A stretch of 64,000 nucleotides of DNA, from NCBI GenBank assembly GCA_021824565.1, contig JAKAKL010000121.1, positions 150,353 through 214,352 of the forward strand, in the 5' to 3' direction. The translations under genes were made by a program, and so were the position numbers. Below are positions 24,572-33,770 of the stretch, piece after piece. Position 1 is the stretch's first letter. Each line of letters opens with the position of its first letter. Source of the DNA: Bacteroidota bacterium (GTDB lineage Bacteria > Bacteroidota > Ignavibacteria > Ignavibacteriales > Ignavibacteriaceae). Under the pieces are notes generated by a model that did no database searches, was not told the origin of the DNA, and saw only the letters and a list, made by a program, of their open reading frames with translations.

Positions 24572-25231
24572 TTACTTTTTAACTTCTACAAAAACATTCT
24601 CAGCTAGTTTCTCACTGATATTCCACTGCTTGCCTTTAATTGTTATGAGCATAGATTTATCAAAATCCCTTTTCTCTAAAAGTTTTATTGTTTCATTCAG
24701 TTTAATACCGATGCCGGCGATGTATGAAAGAAATTTTTCATCAAAATCATTCACTCGAACTACGACTGATGAATCACCTTCCTTTAGTTTTGAAAGGGCA
24801 ATATATTTTTTTTGTTTGGGCATTTTGCCCTCTTTTGATGGAATAGGATCGCCATGGGGATCATACCGGGGAAAGCCAACTAATTCATCGAGTCTGTTTA
24901 TCAGTTCATCGGAAGAAGAATGCTCAAGTCTGTTTGCTTCATCATGAACTTTATCCCACGGAATCCCAACAACTTGGTTTAAGAATATTTCCCAAATCCT
25001 ATGTCGTCGAACCATATTGCGTGCATAAGTTTCACCGGAATTGGTGAGACTTATTCCTTTGTACTTTTGGTAATTTGTGTAGCCTTCATGCGAAAGCTTT
25101 TTGATCATATCGGTCACCGCAGCGTTGGAAACCGAAAGTTTTTCAGCGATCAAATTTGGCTTTATCTCTCCATCGCTGTTCTTATGCTTAAAGATTATCC
25201 GCAGATAATCTTCTTTTGATATATTTTTCAT
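24572..25231 (-). CDS. mntR: DtxR/MntR-family metal-dependent repressor
   Basis: A 219-residue regulator with three parts: a winged helix (1-65, SVSNAAVTDMIKKLSHEGY is the recognition region), the metal-binding and dimer domain (about 70-140, with RRHRIWEIFL, EANRLEHSSSDEL and YDPHGDPIP giving the His and Glu ligands), and a C-terminal FeoA/SH3-like domain (about 150-219). Such proteins bind DNA when loaded with Mn2+ or Fe2+. Linkage to mntH points to manganese. Two operator-like repeats lie directly upstream, so it is likely autoregulated. Confidence 0.92.
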   Translation of the reverse strand: MKNISKEDYLRIIFKHKNSDGEIKPNLIAEKLSVSNAAVTDMIKKLSHEGYTNYQKYKGISLTNSGETYARNMVRRHRIWEIFLNQVVGIPWDKVHDEANRLEHSSSDELINRLDELVGFPRYDPHGDPIPSKEGKMPKQKKYIALSKLKEGDSSVVVRVNDFDEKFLSYIAGIGIKLNETIKLLEKRDFDKSMLITIKGKQWNISEKLAENVFVEVKK

Positions 25232-25253
25232 TTTTTAAGATTATTTTTATAAA

Positions 25254-25295
25254 AAATTTAAGTAAGCTTAAATTTAAATGCAAGTATGCTTAAAC
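25254..25295. promoter_or_regulatory. Two MntR operator-like repeats upstream of mntR
   Basis: Site 1 is an inverted repeat, AAATTTAAG (25254-25262), TAAG, CTTAAATTT (25267-25275). Site 2 (25281-25295, CAAGTATGCTTAAAC) repeats the core AAGTA-GCTTAAA with one changed base. Both lie within 65 bases of the mntR start, where a DtxR-type repressor of the operon would bind. Function is inferred from position and symmetry. Confidence 0.55.
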
Positions 25296-25477
25296 AGTTA
25301 ATTAAAGAGTGCGATTAATGTCAAATTAAAGAAAAGATAAAATTTTTACTTGATGAAAAACGCTGAGAAATGAATCACAGATGAAGATTACACATGTATT
25401 TATTATTAACGATAGAAATAAGAATTTTATTTATAAAGTCATTTTTATTTGTCAAAAAAAACAATTAGGAATTTTTA

Positions 25478-25585
25478 ATGGAACCAGTCGTTATCATAAT
25501 CTTAGTCAGTGTTTTTACAATTGTCCTGCTTCTACAGCTTTTTAGCTTCAAAAAATATTTAAAAGAAGTTCGCTCAAAGAAATAA
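25478..25585 (+). CDS. Small single-helix membrane protein
   Basis: A 35-codon frame with AGGA seven bases before the ATG. Residues 4-22 are strongly hydrophobic (VVIIILVSVFTIVLLLQLF) and the tail is basic (KKYLKEVRSKK), the pattern of a one-pass membrane peptide with its C-terminus in the cytoplasm. A hairpin directly overlaps the stop codon. No homologue comes to mind. Small size makes chance possible, but Shine-Dalgarno, topology and terminator agree. Confidence 0.5.
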   Translation: MEPVVIIILVSVFTIVLLLQLFSFKKYLKEVRSKK

Positions 25586-25608
25586 TATTCTTCGTGAGTA
25601 TTATTTCT
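25578..25608 (+). terminator. Hairpin overlapping the end of the small membrane gene
   Basis: AGAAATAATATTC (25578-25590) pairs with GAGTATTATTTCT (25596-25608), 12 of 13 Watson-Crick plus one wobble, with a five-base loop TTCGT. The loop region resembles stable tetraloops. No long T run follows. Confidence 0.45.
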
Positions 25609-25724
25609 TATATGTTATGTACTGACAAGAATTCTATGCATATTTTTGACTAAGTAACAAATTTTGTATTTTGAAATCAATAATAAATTAAAGTTTTTCA
25701 TACCCTATTTAAAATATTTTTACC

Positions 25725-26375
25725 ATGATTAAAAAATTATTTGCTATCGCTGCGATTTTTATCTTATTGATTTGTGGAAATTCGTTTGCGCAAAAAAAAA
25801 TCAAAGTTAAGGAATATCGGGGACCGCTAATCGGGAAATGGGAAACTCCAAATCTGGAAATGAATACTTCACACTTAACCATGCAGTTCGAACCAAAGTA
25901 TAAATTTTCTTATGATCTAAAATCTATATGGAATGGTAATTATAAATTTGAAGGCACCAGGCTTGCCTCAAGTTATTATATTCCTTTTATGAACAAATGG
26001 GTTAAGGATACAAGCACAGTATTAATAAATACCGATACTCTTGTCATTGAATCAAACAAAGATACCACACACACTGCCTATAAGTTTTTTAGAATAAAGG
26101 ATACTTTAAATACAAATGTCGGGATCTATGGCAAGTGGGAATCAAAAAATTACATGGGTAATTCTGCAATTTTTAATTTTAATAAAGACGGCAGCATGAG
26201 TATTCAGAAAACCTTAAATAAATATAACGGTTACTTTACTGTTCAGAAAAATATTTTTTCTGTTTTCGCCCATAGACAAATGGTAATGGAATTAAAATTT
26301 CAAATTATAAGGGACGAGTTATATTTATATAAAATCGGCAACTCAGATGTCTTGAAGCTTGTTAGGGTAAAATAA
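25725..26375 (+). CDS. Secreted protein with two lipocalin-like repeats
   Basis: A 216-residue protein with signal peptide (MIKKLFAIAAIFILLICGNS, then FAQ). Two similar halves are visible, each starting with G-x-W-E: IGKWETPNLEMNTS at about residue 37 and YGKWESKNYMGNS at about residue 137. Each is followed by short strands such as TMQFEPKYKFSYD and IFNFNKDGSMSIQ. This resembles the small lipocalin-like domains common in Bacteroidota, which detect or carry small ligands. No partner gene is obvious. Confidence 0.65.
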   Translation: MIKKLFAIAAIFILLICGNSFAQKKIKVKEYRGPLIGKWETPNLEMNTSHLTMQFEPKYKFSYDLKSIWNGNYKFEGTRLASSYYIPFMNKWVKDTSTVLINTDTLVIESNKDTTHTAYKFFRIKDTLNTNVGIYGKWESKNYMGNSAIFNFNKDGSMSIQKTLNKYNGYFTVQKNIFSVFAHRQMVMELKFQIIRDELYLYKIGNSDVLKLVRVK

Positions 26376-26603
26376 TATAAGCCCAAAAGCGCTTTTTATA
26401 ATTTTAAGAAGAAACTTCAAAATCGACACTCTAATTTAACTATCGGGTATATTCCCAAGATTAAGAAAATCAATCCCTTTCAGGTAATCCTTTTATTTTT
26501 TTTGAAAAAAAAACATTAAAAAAACAGCGTTTTAGCTTAAATCAATTGGTATAATTTTAGAATTCCCTAATCCACTTATTTAGATAAAAATATAGGAAAG
26601 AAG

Positions 26604-29600
26604 ATGGATAGGAAAAAAGTAACTATTGATGGCAACGAAGCGGCTGCTTATGTGGCTTATCAAACAAACGAAGTAATAGCGATATACCCGATAACGCCTT
26701 CGTCTAACATGGGCGAATGGTGCGACGCATGGTCGGCTGTAGGCAGAAAGAATATATGGGATGAAGTACCTTCTGTAAGCGAACTTCAAAGTGAAGGCGG
26801 AGCTTCCGGCAGCGTTCACGGCGCTCTTCAAACCGGTGCTCTTACAACAACATTCACCGCATCTCAAGGCTTGCTTTTGATGATTCCAAATATGTTTAAA
26901 ATTGCCGGAGAATTAACATCTACGGTGTTTCATGTTTCGGCTCGGTCCCTTGCAGCTCAGGCGCTTTCAATTTTCGGCGACCACAGTGACGTAATGGCAA
27001 CCCGTTCAACCGGCTTTGCAATGCTTGCTTCAAACTCAGTTCAAGAAGTTATGGACTTTGCATTAATTGCTCAAGCGGCTACGCTTGAAGCTCGAATACC
27101 TTTTTTACATTTCTTTGATGGTTTTAGAACGTCGCACGAGGTGATGAAGATTGAACAATTGACAGTTGAAGACATACGCAGCATGATTGATGATGAACTC
27201 GTAATTGCTCATCGCAAAAGAGCCTTATCCCCAGAACATCCTGTCCTTCGCGGAACGGCTCAAAACCCGGATGTTTATTTCCAGGGCAGAGAGACCGTCA
27301 ATAAATATTATAACACTTGCCCTGAGATCGTTCAAAAGCACATGGACAGGTTTGCAAAGCTTGTAGGAAGACAATATCACTTATTTGATTATGCGGGTGC
27401 TCCTGATGCAGAAAAAGTTATTGTTATTATGGGCTCCGGCTCCGGTGCCGTTGAAGAGACAATAAATTATATGACAGCAAAAGGAGAAAAAGTCGGCGTT
27501 TTAAAAGTAAGATTATACAGGCCGTTCTCTATAAATCATTTTGTCGATGCTTTACCCAAGACGACAAAAGGAATAGCTGTCCTTGATAGGACAAAAGAAC
27601 CTGGCGCGTCCGGCGAGCCTTTATACCTTGATGTCGTAAATGCTATTTCCGAAAAGTTTAATAACAGTGAGCTTCCATTTGCATATCCTAAGATGATCGG
27701 CGGAAGATACGGTTTATCATCAAAAGAATTTACTCCTGCAATGGTTAAGGCTGTCTTCGAAAACTTAACAATAAGTCTGGAGGCGGGTAATAAAGAAAAA
27801 TATAAAAACCATTTTACAGTTGGAATAAATGATGACGTCACTAATTCAAGTCTTGAATTTGATCCGTCATTCTCTGTAGAAGCTTCCGAAACTTTTAGAG
27901 GGAAGTTCTATGGACTTGGTGCAGACGGAACAGTTGGAGCTAATAAAAATTCAATTAAGATTATAGGCGAAGGAACTGACTTTTTTGCGCAAGGCTATTT
28001 TGTTTATGATTCTAAAAAATCCGGTTCTACTACAATCTCTCACTTAAGATTCGGACCAAAAGAAATTAAATCAACATATCTCATCGATAAGGCAAACTTC
28101 ATAGCTTGTCACCAAACTACATTTTTAGAAAAGATGGACCTTCTTGAAGATGCAGTTGAAGGAGCAACTTTCTTGCTCAATACCATTCATTCTAAAGATG
28201 AAGCATGGGATTCATTGCCGGAAAAAATTCAGCATGACTTAATCACTAAGAAAATGAAATTCTACGTGATCGACGCATACAAAGTTGCTGCTGAAACAGG
28301 CATGGGACAAAGGATCAATACAATCATGCAGACTTGCTTCTTCGCTATTTCAAAGATTCTTCCTAAAGACGAAGCAATTGAAATGATAAAAAAGACAATC
28401 AAAAAAACCTACGGTGCAAAAGGTGATAAGATTGTTCAAATGAACTTCAACGCAGTTGACCAAACACTCGCAAATTTATTTGAAGTTGAAATACCTTCGA
28501 GAGTTACAAGCAAATTTCAATTTCTTCCGCCGGTCTCAGAAAGTGCTCCAGAGTTTGTTAAATCGGTTCTCGCGCCGATGATTGCAGGCAAAGGAGATCT
28601 AATTCCTGTAAGCAAAATGCCAATCGATGGAACTTATCCGACCGCAACAGCTCAATGGGAAAAGAGAAATATTGCGCTTGAAGTACCAGTGTTTGACCCT
28701 GAAATTTGCATTCAGTGCAACAAGTGTGTTGCGGTTTGTCCGCACGCATCAATCCGCGCGAAAATTTACGATGAGAAACTTCTGTCTAATGCGCCTGCAA
28801 CATTTAAGCACATGAAGTTTAAGGGAAAAGATTATGGCGACGGCTTGGCTTATACAATTCAAGTTGCAGTTGAAGATTGTACTGGATGTGGAATCTGTGT
28901 AGATATTTGCCCGGCAAAAAATAAGAAGGAAACAAAGCTGAAAGCTATCAATATGATGCCTCAGCTGCCTCTAAAAGAGCAAGAGAGAGTGAATTGGGAC
29001 TTCTTCCTAACTCTTCCAGAAGTTGACAGAAAATTAGTTTCAACATCAGCAATAAAAGATTCGCAGTTTTTACAACCTCTGTTTGAGTTCTCAGGTGCTT
29101 GCTCAGGCTGTGGTGAAACTCCATATGTTAAATTAGTCAGCCAGTTATTCGGCGATAGATCGGTAATTGCAAACGCAACAGGCTGCTCTTCAATTTACGG
29201 CGGAAATTTACCGACAACTCCTTGGGCTGTAAACAAAGACGGAAGAGGACCCGCATGGTCGAATTCATTGTTTGAAGATAATGCTGAATTTGGATTAGGA
29301 TTTCGCTTAGCAATAGACAAACATACAAAGCAAGCGGCAAATTTACTTCATAAATTCTCAGCTGAACTCGGAAGTGAATTAATCGACGCATTATTAAATG
29401 CGGATCAAAAAGATGAAACCGGAATTTATGAACAAAGAGAACGAGTTAAAGTTCTAAATCAAAAACTAGAAGATATATTGAAAGCAGGTGCCAACGGAAA
29501 ATCTGACGACATAAAACATCTCCTAAGCCTTGCGGACTATCTTGTAAAAAAATCTGTCTGGATTATGGGCGGAGATGGATGGGCTTATGATATCGGGTAC

Positions 29601-30215
29601 GGCGGATTGGATCACGTACTGGCATCTGGAAAAAATGTTAACATATTGGTTCTCGATACTGAAGTCTATTCTAACACCGGCGGGCAAATGTCGAAGTCTA
29701 CACCGCGCGGTGCAGTAGCAAAATTCGCAGCCGGCGGAAAACCGATGGCAAAGAAAGATCTTGGTCTAATGGCAATGTCTTACGGAAATGTTTATGTTGC
29801 TAAAGTGGCAATGGGCGCGAGCGATGCACAAACTGTGAAAGCTTTTATTGAAGCGGAAGCTTACGATGGTCCTTCATTAATTATCGCATATTCCCATTGC
29901 ATAGCTCACGGCATTGACATGGCAAAAGGAATGCAAAACCAAAAAGCCGCCGTAGACTCAGGGCACTGGCAGTTGTACCGCTATAATCCTGACTTAGCAA
30001 AAGATGGGAAAAATCCTTTCAAGCTTGAATCGAAGGGATTGAAGATTCCTCTTAAAGATTATGCTTATCTTGAAACCAGGTACAAGATGCTTACTAAATC
30101 TCATCCTGAAGAAGCTGCTAAATTAATGGAAGAAGCTCAAAAGGATGTTCAGGAGAAATGGAAAGTTTACGAACAGCTTGCTGCTGTATCTCCTGCTGAA
30201 CAAATAAAAAAATAA
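26604..30215 (+). CDS. nifJ: Pyruvate:ferredoxin (flavodoxin) oxidoreductase, one-chain type
   Basis: The 1203-residue enzyme oxidises pyruvate with CoA to acetyl-CoA and CO2 and reduces ferredoxin, or runs in reverse as pyruvate synthase. All domains of the fused form are present in order: the N-terminal pyrimidine domain (AYVAYQTNEVIAIYPITPSS), the CoA-binding part, the gamma domain, a two-cluster ferredoxin domain (CIQCNKCVAVCP from Cys702 and CTGCGICVDICP from Cys759), and the C-terminal thiamine diphosphate domain (CSGCGETPY; GGDGWAYDIGYGGLDH). A purine-rich site precedes the ATG. It is central to anaerobic carbon metabolism. A strong hairpin separates it from the next gene. Confidence 0.96.
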   Translation: MDRKKVTIDGNEAAAYVAYQTNEVIAIYPITPSSNMGEWCDAWSAVGRKNIWDEVPSVSELQSEGGASGSVHGALQTGALTTTFTASQGLLLMIPNMFKIAGELTSTVFHVSARSLAAQALSIFGDHSDVMATRSTGFAMLASNSVQEVMDFALIAQAATLEARIPFLHFFDGFRTSHEVMKIEQLTVEDIRSMIDDELVIAHRKRALSPEHPVLRGTAQNPDVYFQGRETVNKYYNTCPEIVQKHMDRFAKLVGRQYHLFDYAGAPDAEKVIVIMGSGSGAVEETINYMTAKGEKVGVLKVRLYRPFSINHFVDALPKTTKGIAVLDRTKEPGASGEPLYLDVVNAISEKFNNSELPFAYPKMIGGRYGLSSKEFTPAMVKAVFENLTISLEAGNKEKYKNHFTVGINDDVTNSSLEFDPSFSVEASETFRGKFYGLGADGTVGANKNSIKIIGEGTDFFAQGYFVYDSKKSGSTTISHLRFGPKEIKSTYLIDKANFIACHQTTFLEKMDLLEDAVEGATFLLNTIHSKDEAWDSLPEKIQHDLITKKMKFYVIDAYKVAAETGMGQRINTIMQTCFFAISKILPKDEAIEMIKKTIKKTYGAKGDKIVQMNFNAVDQTLANLFEVEIPSRVTSKFQFLPPVSESAPEFVKSVLAPMIAGKGDLIPVSKMPIDGTYPTATAQWEKRNIALEVPVFDPEICIQCNKCVAVCPHASIRAKIYDEKLLSNAPATFKHMKFKGKDYGDGLAYTIQVAVEDCTGCGICVDICPAKNKKETKLKAINMMPQLPLKEQERVNWDFFLTLPEVDRKLVSTSAIKDSQFLQPLFEFSGACSGCGETPYVKLVSQLFGDRSVIANATGCSSIYGGNLPTTPWAVNKDGRGPAWSNSLFEDNAEFGLGFRLAIDKHTKQAANLLHKFSAELGSELIDALLNADQKDETGIYEQRERVKVLNQKLEDILKAGANGKSDDIKHLLSLADYLVKKSVWIMGGDGWAYDIGYGGLDHVLASGKNVNILVLDTEVYSNTGGQMSKSTPRGAVAKFAAGGKPMAKKDLGLMAMSYGNVYVAKVAMGASDAQTVKAFIEAEAYDGPSLIIAYSHCIAHGIDMAKGMQNQKAAVDSGHWQLYRYNPDLAKDGKNPFKLESKGLKIPLKDYAYLETRYKMLTKSHPEEAAKLMEEAQKDVQEKWKVYEQLAAVSPAEQIKK

Positions 30216-30224
30216 TATTAACTC

Positions 30225-30268
30225 AATCCGGTGTCTCTGTGAAAATTTCATAGAGACAAAGCCGGATT
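30225..30268 (+). promoter_or_regulatory. Long hairpin between nifJ and the DHOD-like gene
   Basis: AATCCGG (30225-30231) pairs with CCGGATT (30262-30268), and inside it GTCTCT pairs with AGAGAC, with a small bulge between. The stem has 13 base pairs. No T run follows, so it is more likely an mRNA stabilising or processing structure than a terminator. The next Shine-Dalgarno begins about 10 bases later. Confidence 0.5.
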
Positions 30269-30288
30269 AAAAAATAGGAGAAGAAGAA

Positions 30289-31278
30289 ATGGATATATCA
30301 ACAAATTATTTAGGATTAAGGCTTACAAGCCCGATAGTCCCTTCTGCCGGTCCGCTTTCAGCAGACTTGGGCAACATAAAAATGATGGAAGACTCCGGTG
30401 CAGGCGCTATAGTTTTGTATTCAATTTTTGAAGAGCAAATTGAAAACGAAGCCTTAGAGTTTTATCACCATACTACCGAGCATACTGAAAGCCATGCTGA
30501 AGCTCTTTCTTATTTTCCGCATTCTTCCGATTTCAGAATCGGACCTGAAGAATACCTGGAGCATATACGAAAGGCAAAAGAAGCTGTTAATATGCCAGTT
30601 ATCGCAAGCCTGAATGGAAAATCTCTTGGCGGATGGATTGATTATGCTAAAAAAATAGAACAAGCAGGGGCTGATGCTCTTGAGTTAAATATTTACAGGC
30701 TTGCAACTGATATTGAGACTTCGGGACAAGATATAGAAAAAGATTATATCGAAATTGTTAAATCTGTTAGAGCTTCGATTAATATTCCTGTGGCTGTTAA
30801 AATCGGACCTTTCTTTAGTTCGATAACATGGATGGCTGACCAATTAACAAAAGTCGGTGCAAATGGCTTAGTTCTATTTAACAGGTTTTATCAGCCTGAT
30901 ATTGATCTCGAAAGATTAGAAGTAGTTCCAAACGTTTTATTAAGCACTCCCATGGCAATGCGCCTTCCTTTAAGATGGATAGCAATATTATATGGAAGAA
31001 TTAAAGCTGATCTCGCCGCTACTAGCGGTATTTATAATGAGAAAGATGTTTTGAAAATGATTATGGCAGGCGCCAGCATTACGCAAATGTTATCCAGCTT
31101 ACTGAAGTTCGGAATCGGACATATTGCGGATGTGAATACGCAGCTTATCTATTGGATGGAGACAAATGAATATGATTCTCTAGATCAAATGAGAGGAAGC
31201 ATGAGCTATAAAAGTGTTGCCGATCCTTCTCAGTTTGAAAGAGCAAATTATATGAAAGTTTTGAACTCTTATAAGTAA
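30289..31278 (+). CDS. Dihydroorotate dehydrogenase-like flavoprotein
   Basis: A 329-residue TIM-barrel protein of the PyrD/PreA group with AGGAG before the ATG. The N-terminus (DISTNYLGLRLTSPIVPSAG) and the FMN-site strands (PVIASLNG, GADALELNIY, PVAVKIGPFF) are visible. Later segments (TSGIYNEKDVLKMIMAGAS) also fit the FMN phosphate region. Genes like this often stand next to nifJ in anaerobes, and their true reaction is unsettled. It lacks some features of true PyrD, so it is named only by family. A terminator follows. Confidence 0.85.
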   Translation: MDISTNYLGLRLTSPIVPSAGPLSADLGNIKMMEDSGAGAIVLYSIFEEQIENEALEFYHHTTEHTESHAEALSYFPHSSDFRIGPEEYLEHIRKAKEAVNMPVIASLNGKSLGGWIDYAKKIEQAGADALELNIYRLATDIETSGQDIEKDYIEIVKSVRASINIPVAVKIGPFFSSITWMADQLTKVGANGLVLFNRFYQPDIDLERLEVVPNVLLSTPMAMRLPLRWIAILYGRIKADLAATSGIYNEKDVLKMIMAGASITQMLSSLLKFGIGHIADVNTQLIYWMETNEYDSLDQMRGSMSYKSVADPSQFERANYMKVLNSYK

Positions 31279-31300
31279 TTTCTTCTTTCTCCTTTCTGTT

Positions 31301-31349
31301 GCGGGTTTAGGCATTTAGTAATTAAACAGCCGAAGCCCGCATTTTTTTT
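31301..31349 (+). terminator. Intrinsic terminator after the nifJ unit
   Basis: GCGGGTTT (31301-31308) pairs with AAGCCCGC (31333-31340) with one wobble, an inner GGC/GCC pair strengthens the stem, and eight T residues follow at 31342-31349. Confidence 0.75.
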
Positions 31350-31486
31350 ACTTTCCCTTATCATTCTTAACGGCAAATTTTATAATCCTTTCAACTAAAT
31401 TTTTTTTTTGATAATCCTCACCAATAATTAATACATTCATTATTAGAATTGCTTTGCAAATTACGAATATCTGAACAAGTAATTGA

Positions 31487-33376
31487 ATGAACAACAAAAG
31501 ACCAATAACAGATTCAACAACAGATGGTTTACCTGTTGCACCTTCTATGCAGTATGCAATTAATTCCTCGCACCTGGGAAAAAGAAGCGGCGCATTTGGA
31601 AAGCGTACTGTAATAATTTCTGCTATCTCATTATTTCTTGGAATAGCAGGTGGACTGATTGCACAGGGACTTACGAGATTAATCGGATTGATAACCAATA
31701 TTTCTTTCTACGGAAAATTTTCAACGACATTTTCGTCCCCTGCAAATAATCATTTAGGAATATATGTAATATTTATTCCAATAATTGGAGCAGTAATAGT
31801 CGGCTTGATGGCACGCTACGGTTCGAAAGGAATTCGCGGACATGGTATACCTGAGGCTATGGAACAAATTCTTTTAAACGAGAGTAAAATTCCGCCGCGT
31901 CTTACTTTTTTAAAACCTATTTCAGCCGCAATATCTATTGGAACCGGCGGTCCTTTCGGAGCTGAAGGACCTATTATAGCTACTGGTGGAGCGCTTGGTT
32001 CCTTGGTCGGTCAACTAATAAAAACAACAGCAGATGAGAGAAAGACTTTGTTAGCAGCAGGCGCAGCGGCAGGGATGGCCGCTACTTTTGGAAGTCCAAT
32101 TTCGGCGGTGCTATTAGCTGTTGAATTGCTGCTTTTTGAATTCCGTCCTCAATCATTAATTCCCGTAGCACTTGCAAGCGGCTGCGCCGCAGCAGTAAGA
32201 ATTATCTTTATGGGAAGCGCACCGATTTTTTCAATACCAAACTTACAAGCAGCAAGCGGAGCCGCGCTGTTTTTTTATTTAGTACTTGGAGCGTTAGTTG
32301 GGTTCGCATCTGTTTATGTTACTCGCGCAGTTTATTTTATTGAAGATCATTTTGAAAAACTTCATGTGCACTGGATGTGGTGGCCTGCTATAGGAGCGGT
32401 AGCTGTTGGGGTGATAGGATTTTTTTCTCCGCATACAATGGGAGTTGGGTACGATAATATTGATAATATACTTTCAGGAAATATTACCGGAGAAATTCTA
32501 ATTTCTTTATTCATTCTGAAGTTTTTGTCATGGAGCATTTCACTCGGAAGCGGCACTTCCGGCGGAACACTTGCGCCTTTATTTACAATAGGCGGCGGGC
32601 TTGGGTCAGTAATTGGAGCGGCAGCAATTTTAATTTTGCCCAAAGCAGGGATTGATATTCGAGTAGCAGCGCTTGTAGGCATGGCGGCAATGTTCGCGGG
32701 TTCGGCAAGAGCGTTGCTTGCGTCAGTTATTTTTGCATTTGAAACAACACTGCAGCCGTTCGGTTTGCTTCCTCTTTTAGGCGGATGCACAACGGCATAT
32801 TTAATCTCCGGCTTATTAATGAAACATACTATTATGACAGAAAAAATTGCCAGAAGAGGTATTGCCGTACCGGATCAATATTTGGCAGATTTCTTAGAAC
32901 AAATATTCGTGAAGGATTGTTTTTCAAAAGACGTTATAAAAATCGGCGCTGACGATACAATTGAAAAAGTCCGCAAATGGTTTAATGATGGCTCGAAAGA
33001 GAGTAAACATCACAATTACCCGGTTGTGGAAGAAGAAGATAAATTGTTAGGAATGATCTCAAGGTATGAAATATTGGATCCGATGAACGCCAATAAAAAG
33101 ACCATCCGAGAGATAATATATCAGCCATTGGTAACAACATATGAAAATAGTACGATACGAGAGACTGCCGATCTAATGGCGGTTGAACATTTGACAATAC
33201 TTCCTGTCGTTGACATAAAAAATAATTCCAGAATAGTAGGTATAATTGCTCAAAGCGATGTTCTTAAGGCGCGAAGACAGAGAATTGAAAAAATTGCCGA
33301 TGCTAAAAAGAGTATTTCTTTTTCAGAATTATTAAGTTTAAAAAACTCGAAAGAAAACACTTTGTCAGACGAATAA
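31487..33376 (+). CDS. ClC-family chloride channel or antiporter with CBS domains
   Basis: A 629-residue protein with the ClC membrane domain (about 40-470) followed by two CBS domains (about 485-605). The three anion-path motifs are present as GHGIPEAME, GAEGPIIATGG (the gating Glu is kept, while the usual Arg or Lys before it is Ala) and GTSGGTLAPLF. CBS domains commonly bind adenine nucleotides and gate transport. Whether it works as a channel or as an H+ exchanger cannot be told safely. The first 45 residues are polar and an internal start is possible. Confidence 0.9.
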   Translation: MNNKRPITDSTTDGLPVAPSMQYAINSSHLGKRSGAFGKRTVIISAISLFLGIAGGLIAQGLTRLIGLITNISFYGKFSTTFSSPANNHLGIYVIFIPIIGAVIVGLMARYGSKGIRGHGIPEAMEQILLNESKIPPRLTFLKPISAAISIGTGGPFGAEGPIIATGGALGSLVGQLIKTTADERKTLLAAGAAAGMAATFGSPISAVLLAVELLLFEFRPQSLIPVALASGCAAAVRIIFMGSAPIFSIPNLQAASGAALFFYLVLGALVGFASVYVTRAVYFIEDHFEKLHVHWMWWPAIGAVAVGVIGFFSPHTMGVGYDNIDNILSGNITGEILISLFILKFLSWSISLGSGTSGGTLAPLFTIGGGLGSVIGAAAILILPKAGIDIRVAALVGMAAMFAGSARALLASVIFAFETTLQPFGLLPLLGGCTTAYLISGLLMKHTIMTEKIARRGIAVPDQYLADFLEQIFVKDCFSKDVIKIGADDTIEKVRKWFNDGSKESKHHNYPVVEEEDKLLGMISRYEILDPMNANKKTIREIIYQPLVTTYENSTIRETADLMAVEHLTILPVVDIKNNSRIVGIIAQSDVLKARRQRIEKIADAKKSISFSELLSLKNSKENTLSDE

Positions 33377-33391
33377 TTTTGACTCGCAATT

Positions 33392-33760
33392 ATGAAAATA
33401 ATAATTAAGACAAAGCGAATCTATAATGGCTACGATAAATCCGATGGGTTCAGAATTTTGGTAGACAGACTATGGCCGCGCGGCTTGAAGAAAGAAGAAG
33501 CAAAAATTAATTTGTGGATGAAGGACATTGCTCCGTCAAATGAGCTTAGAAAGTGGTTTCATCATGAGTCTGAAAATATGAGCGAGCAAGATAGATGGGA
33601 TGTGTTTGTAAAAAGATACAACGCCGAGCTTGCCATGAAGAAAAATCTCTGCGAAGAGCTAATTAGCAAGAGCGATACTATAACATTATTGTTCTCTTCT
33701 AAGGAAACAGATCATAATCAGGCAATCGTCCTAAAAAATTTTTTAGAAAAGAATTTATAG
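33392..33760 (+). CDS. DUF488 (YeaO-like) protein
   Basis: A 122-residue protein with the family signature ILVDRLWPRGLKKEEA and the later motif WMKDIAPSNELRKWFHH. DUF488 proteins are small and widespread and their function is not settled, although they are often near metal or stress genes. It begins 15 bases after the ClC gene and is followed ten bases later by a DinB-like gene, so the three probably form an operon. Confidence 0.85.
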   Translation: MKIIIKTKRIYNGYDKSDGFRILVDRLWPRGLKKEEAKINLWMKDIAPSNELRKWFHHESENMSEQDRWDVFVKRYNAELAMKKNLCEELISKSDTITLLFSSKETDHNQAIVLKNFLEKNL

Positions 33761-33770
33761 AGAGGAAAAA

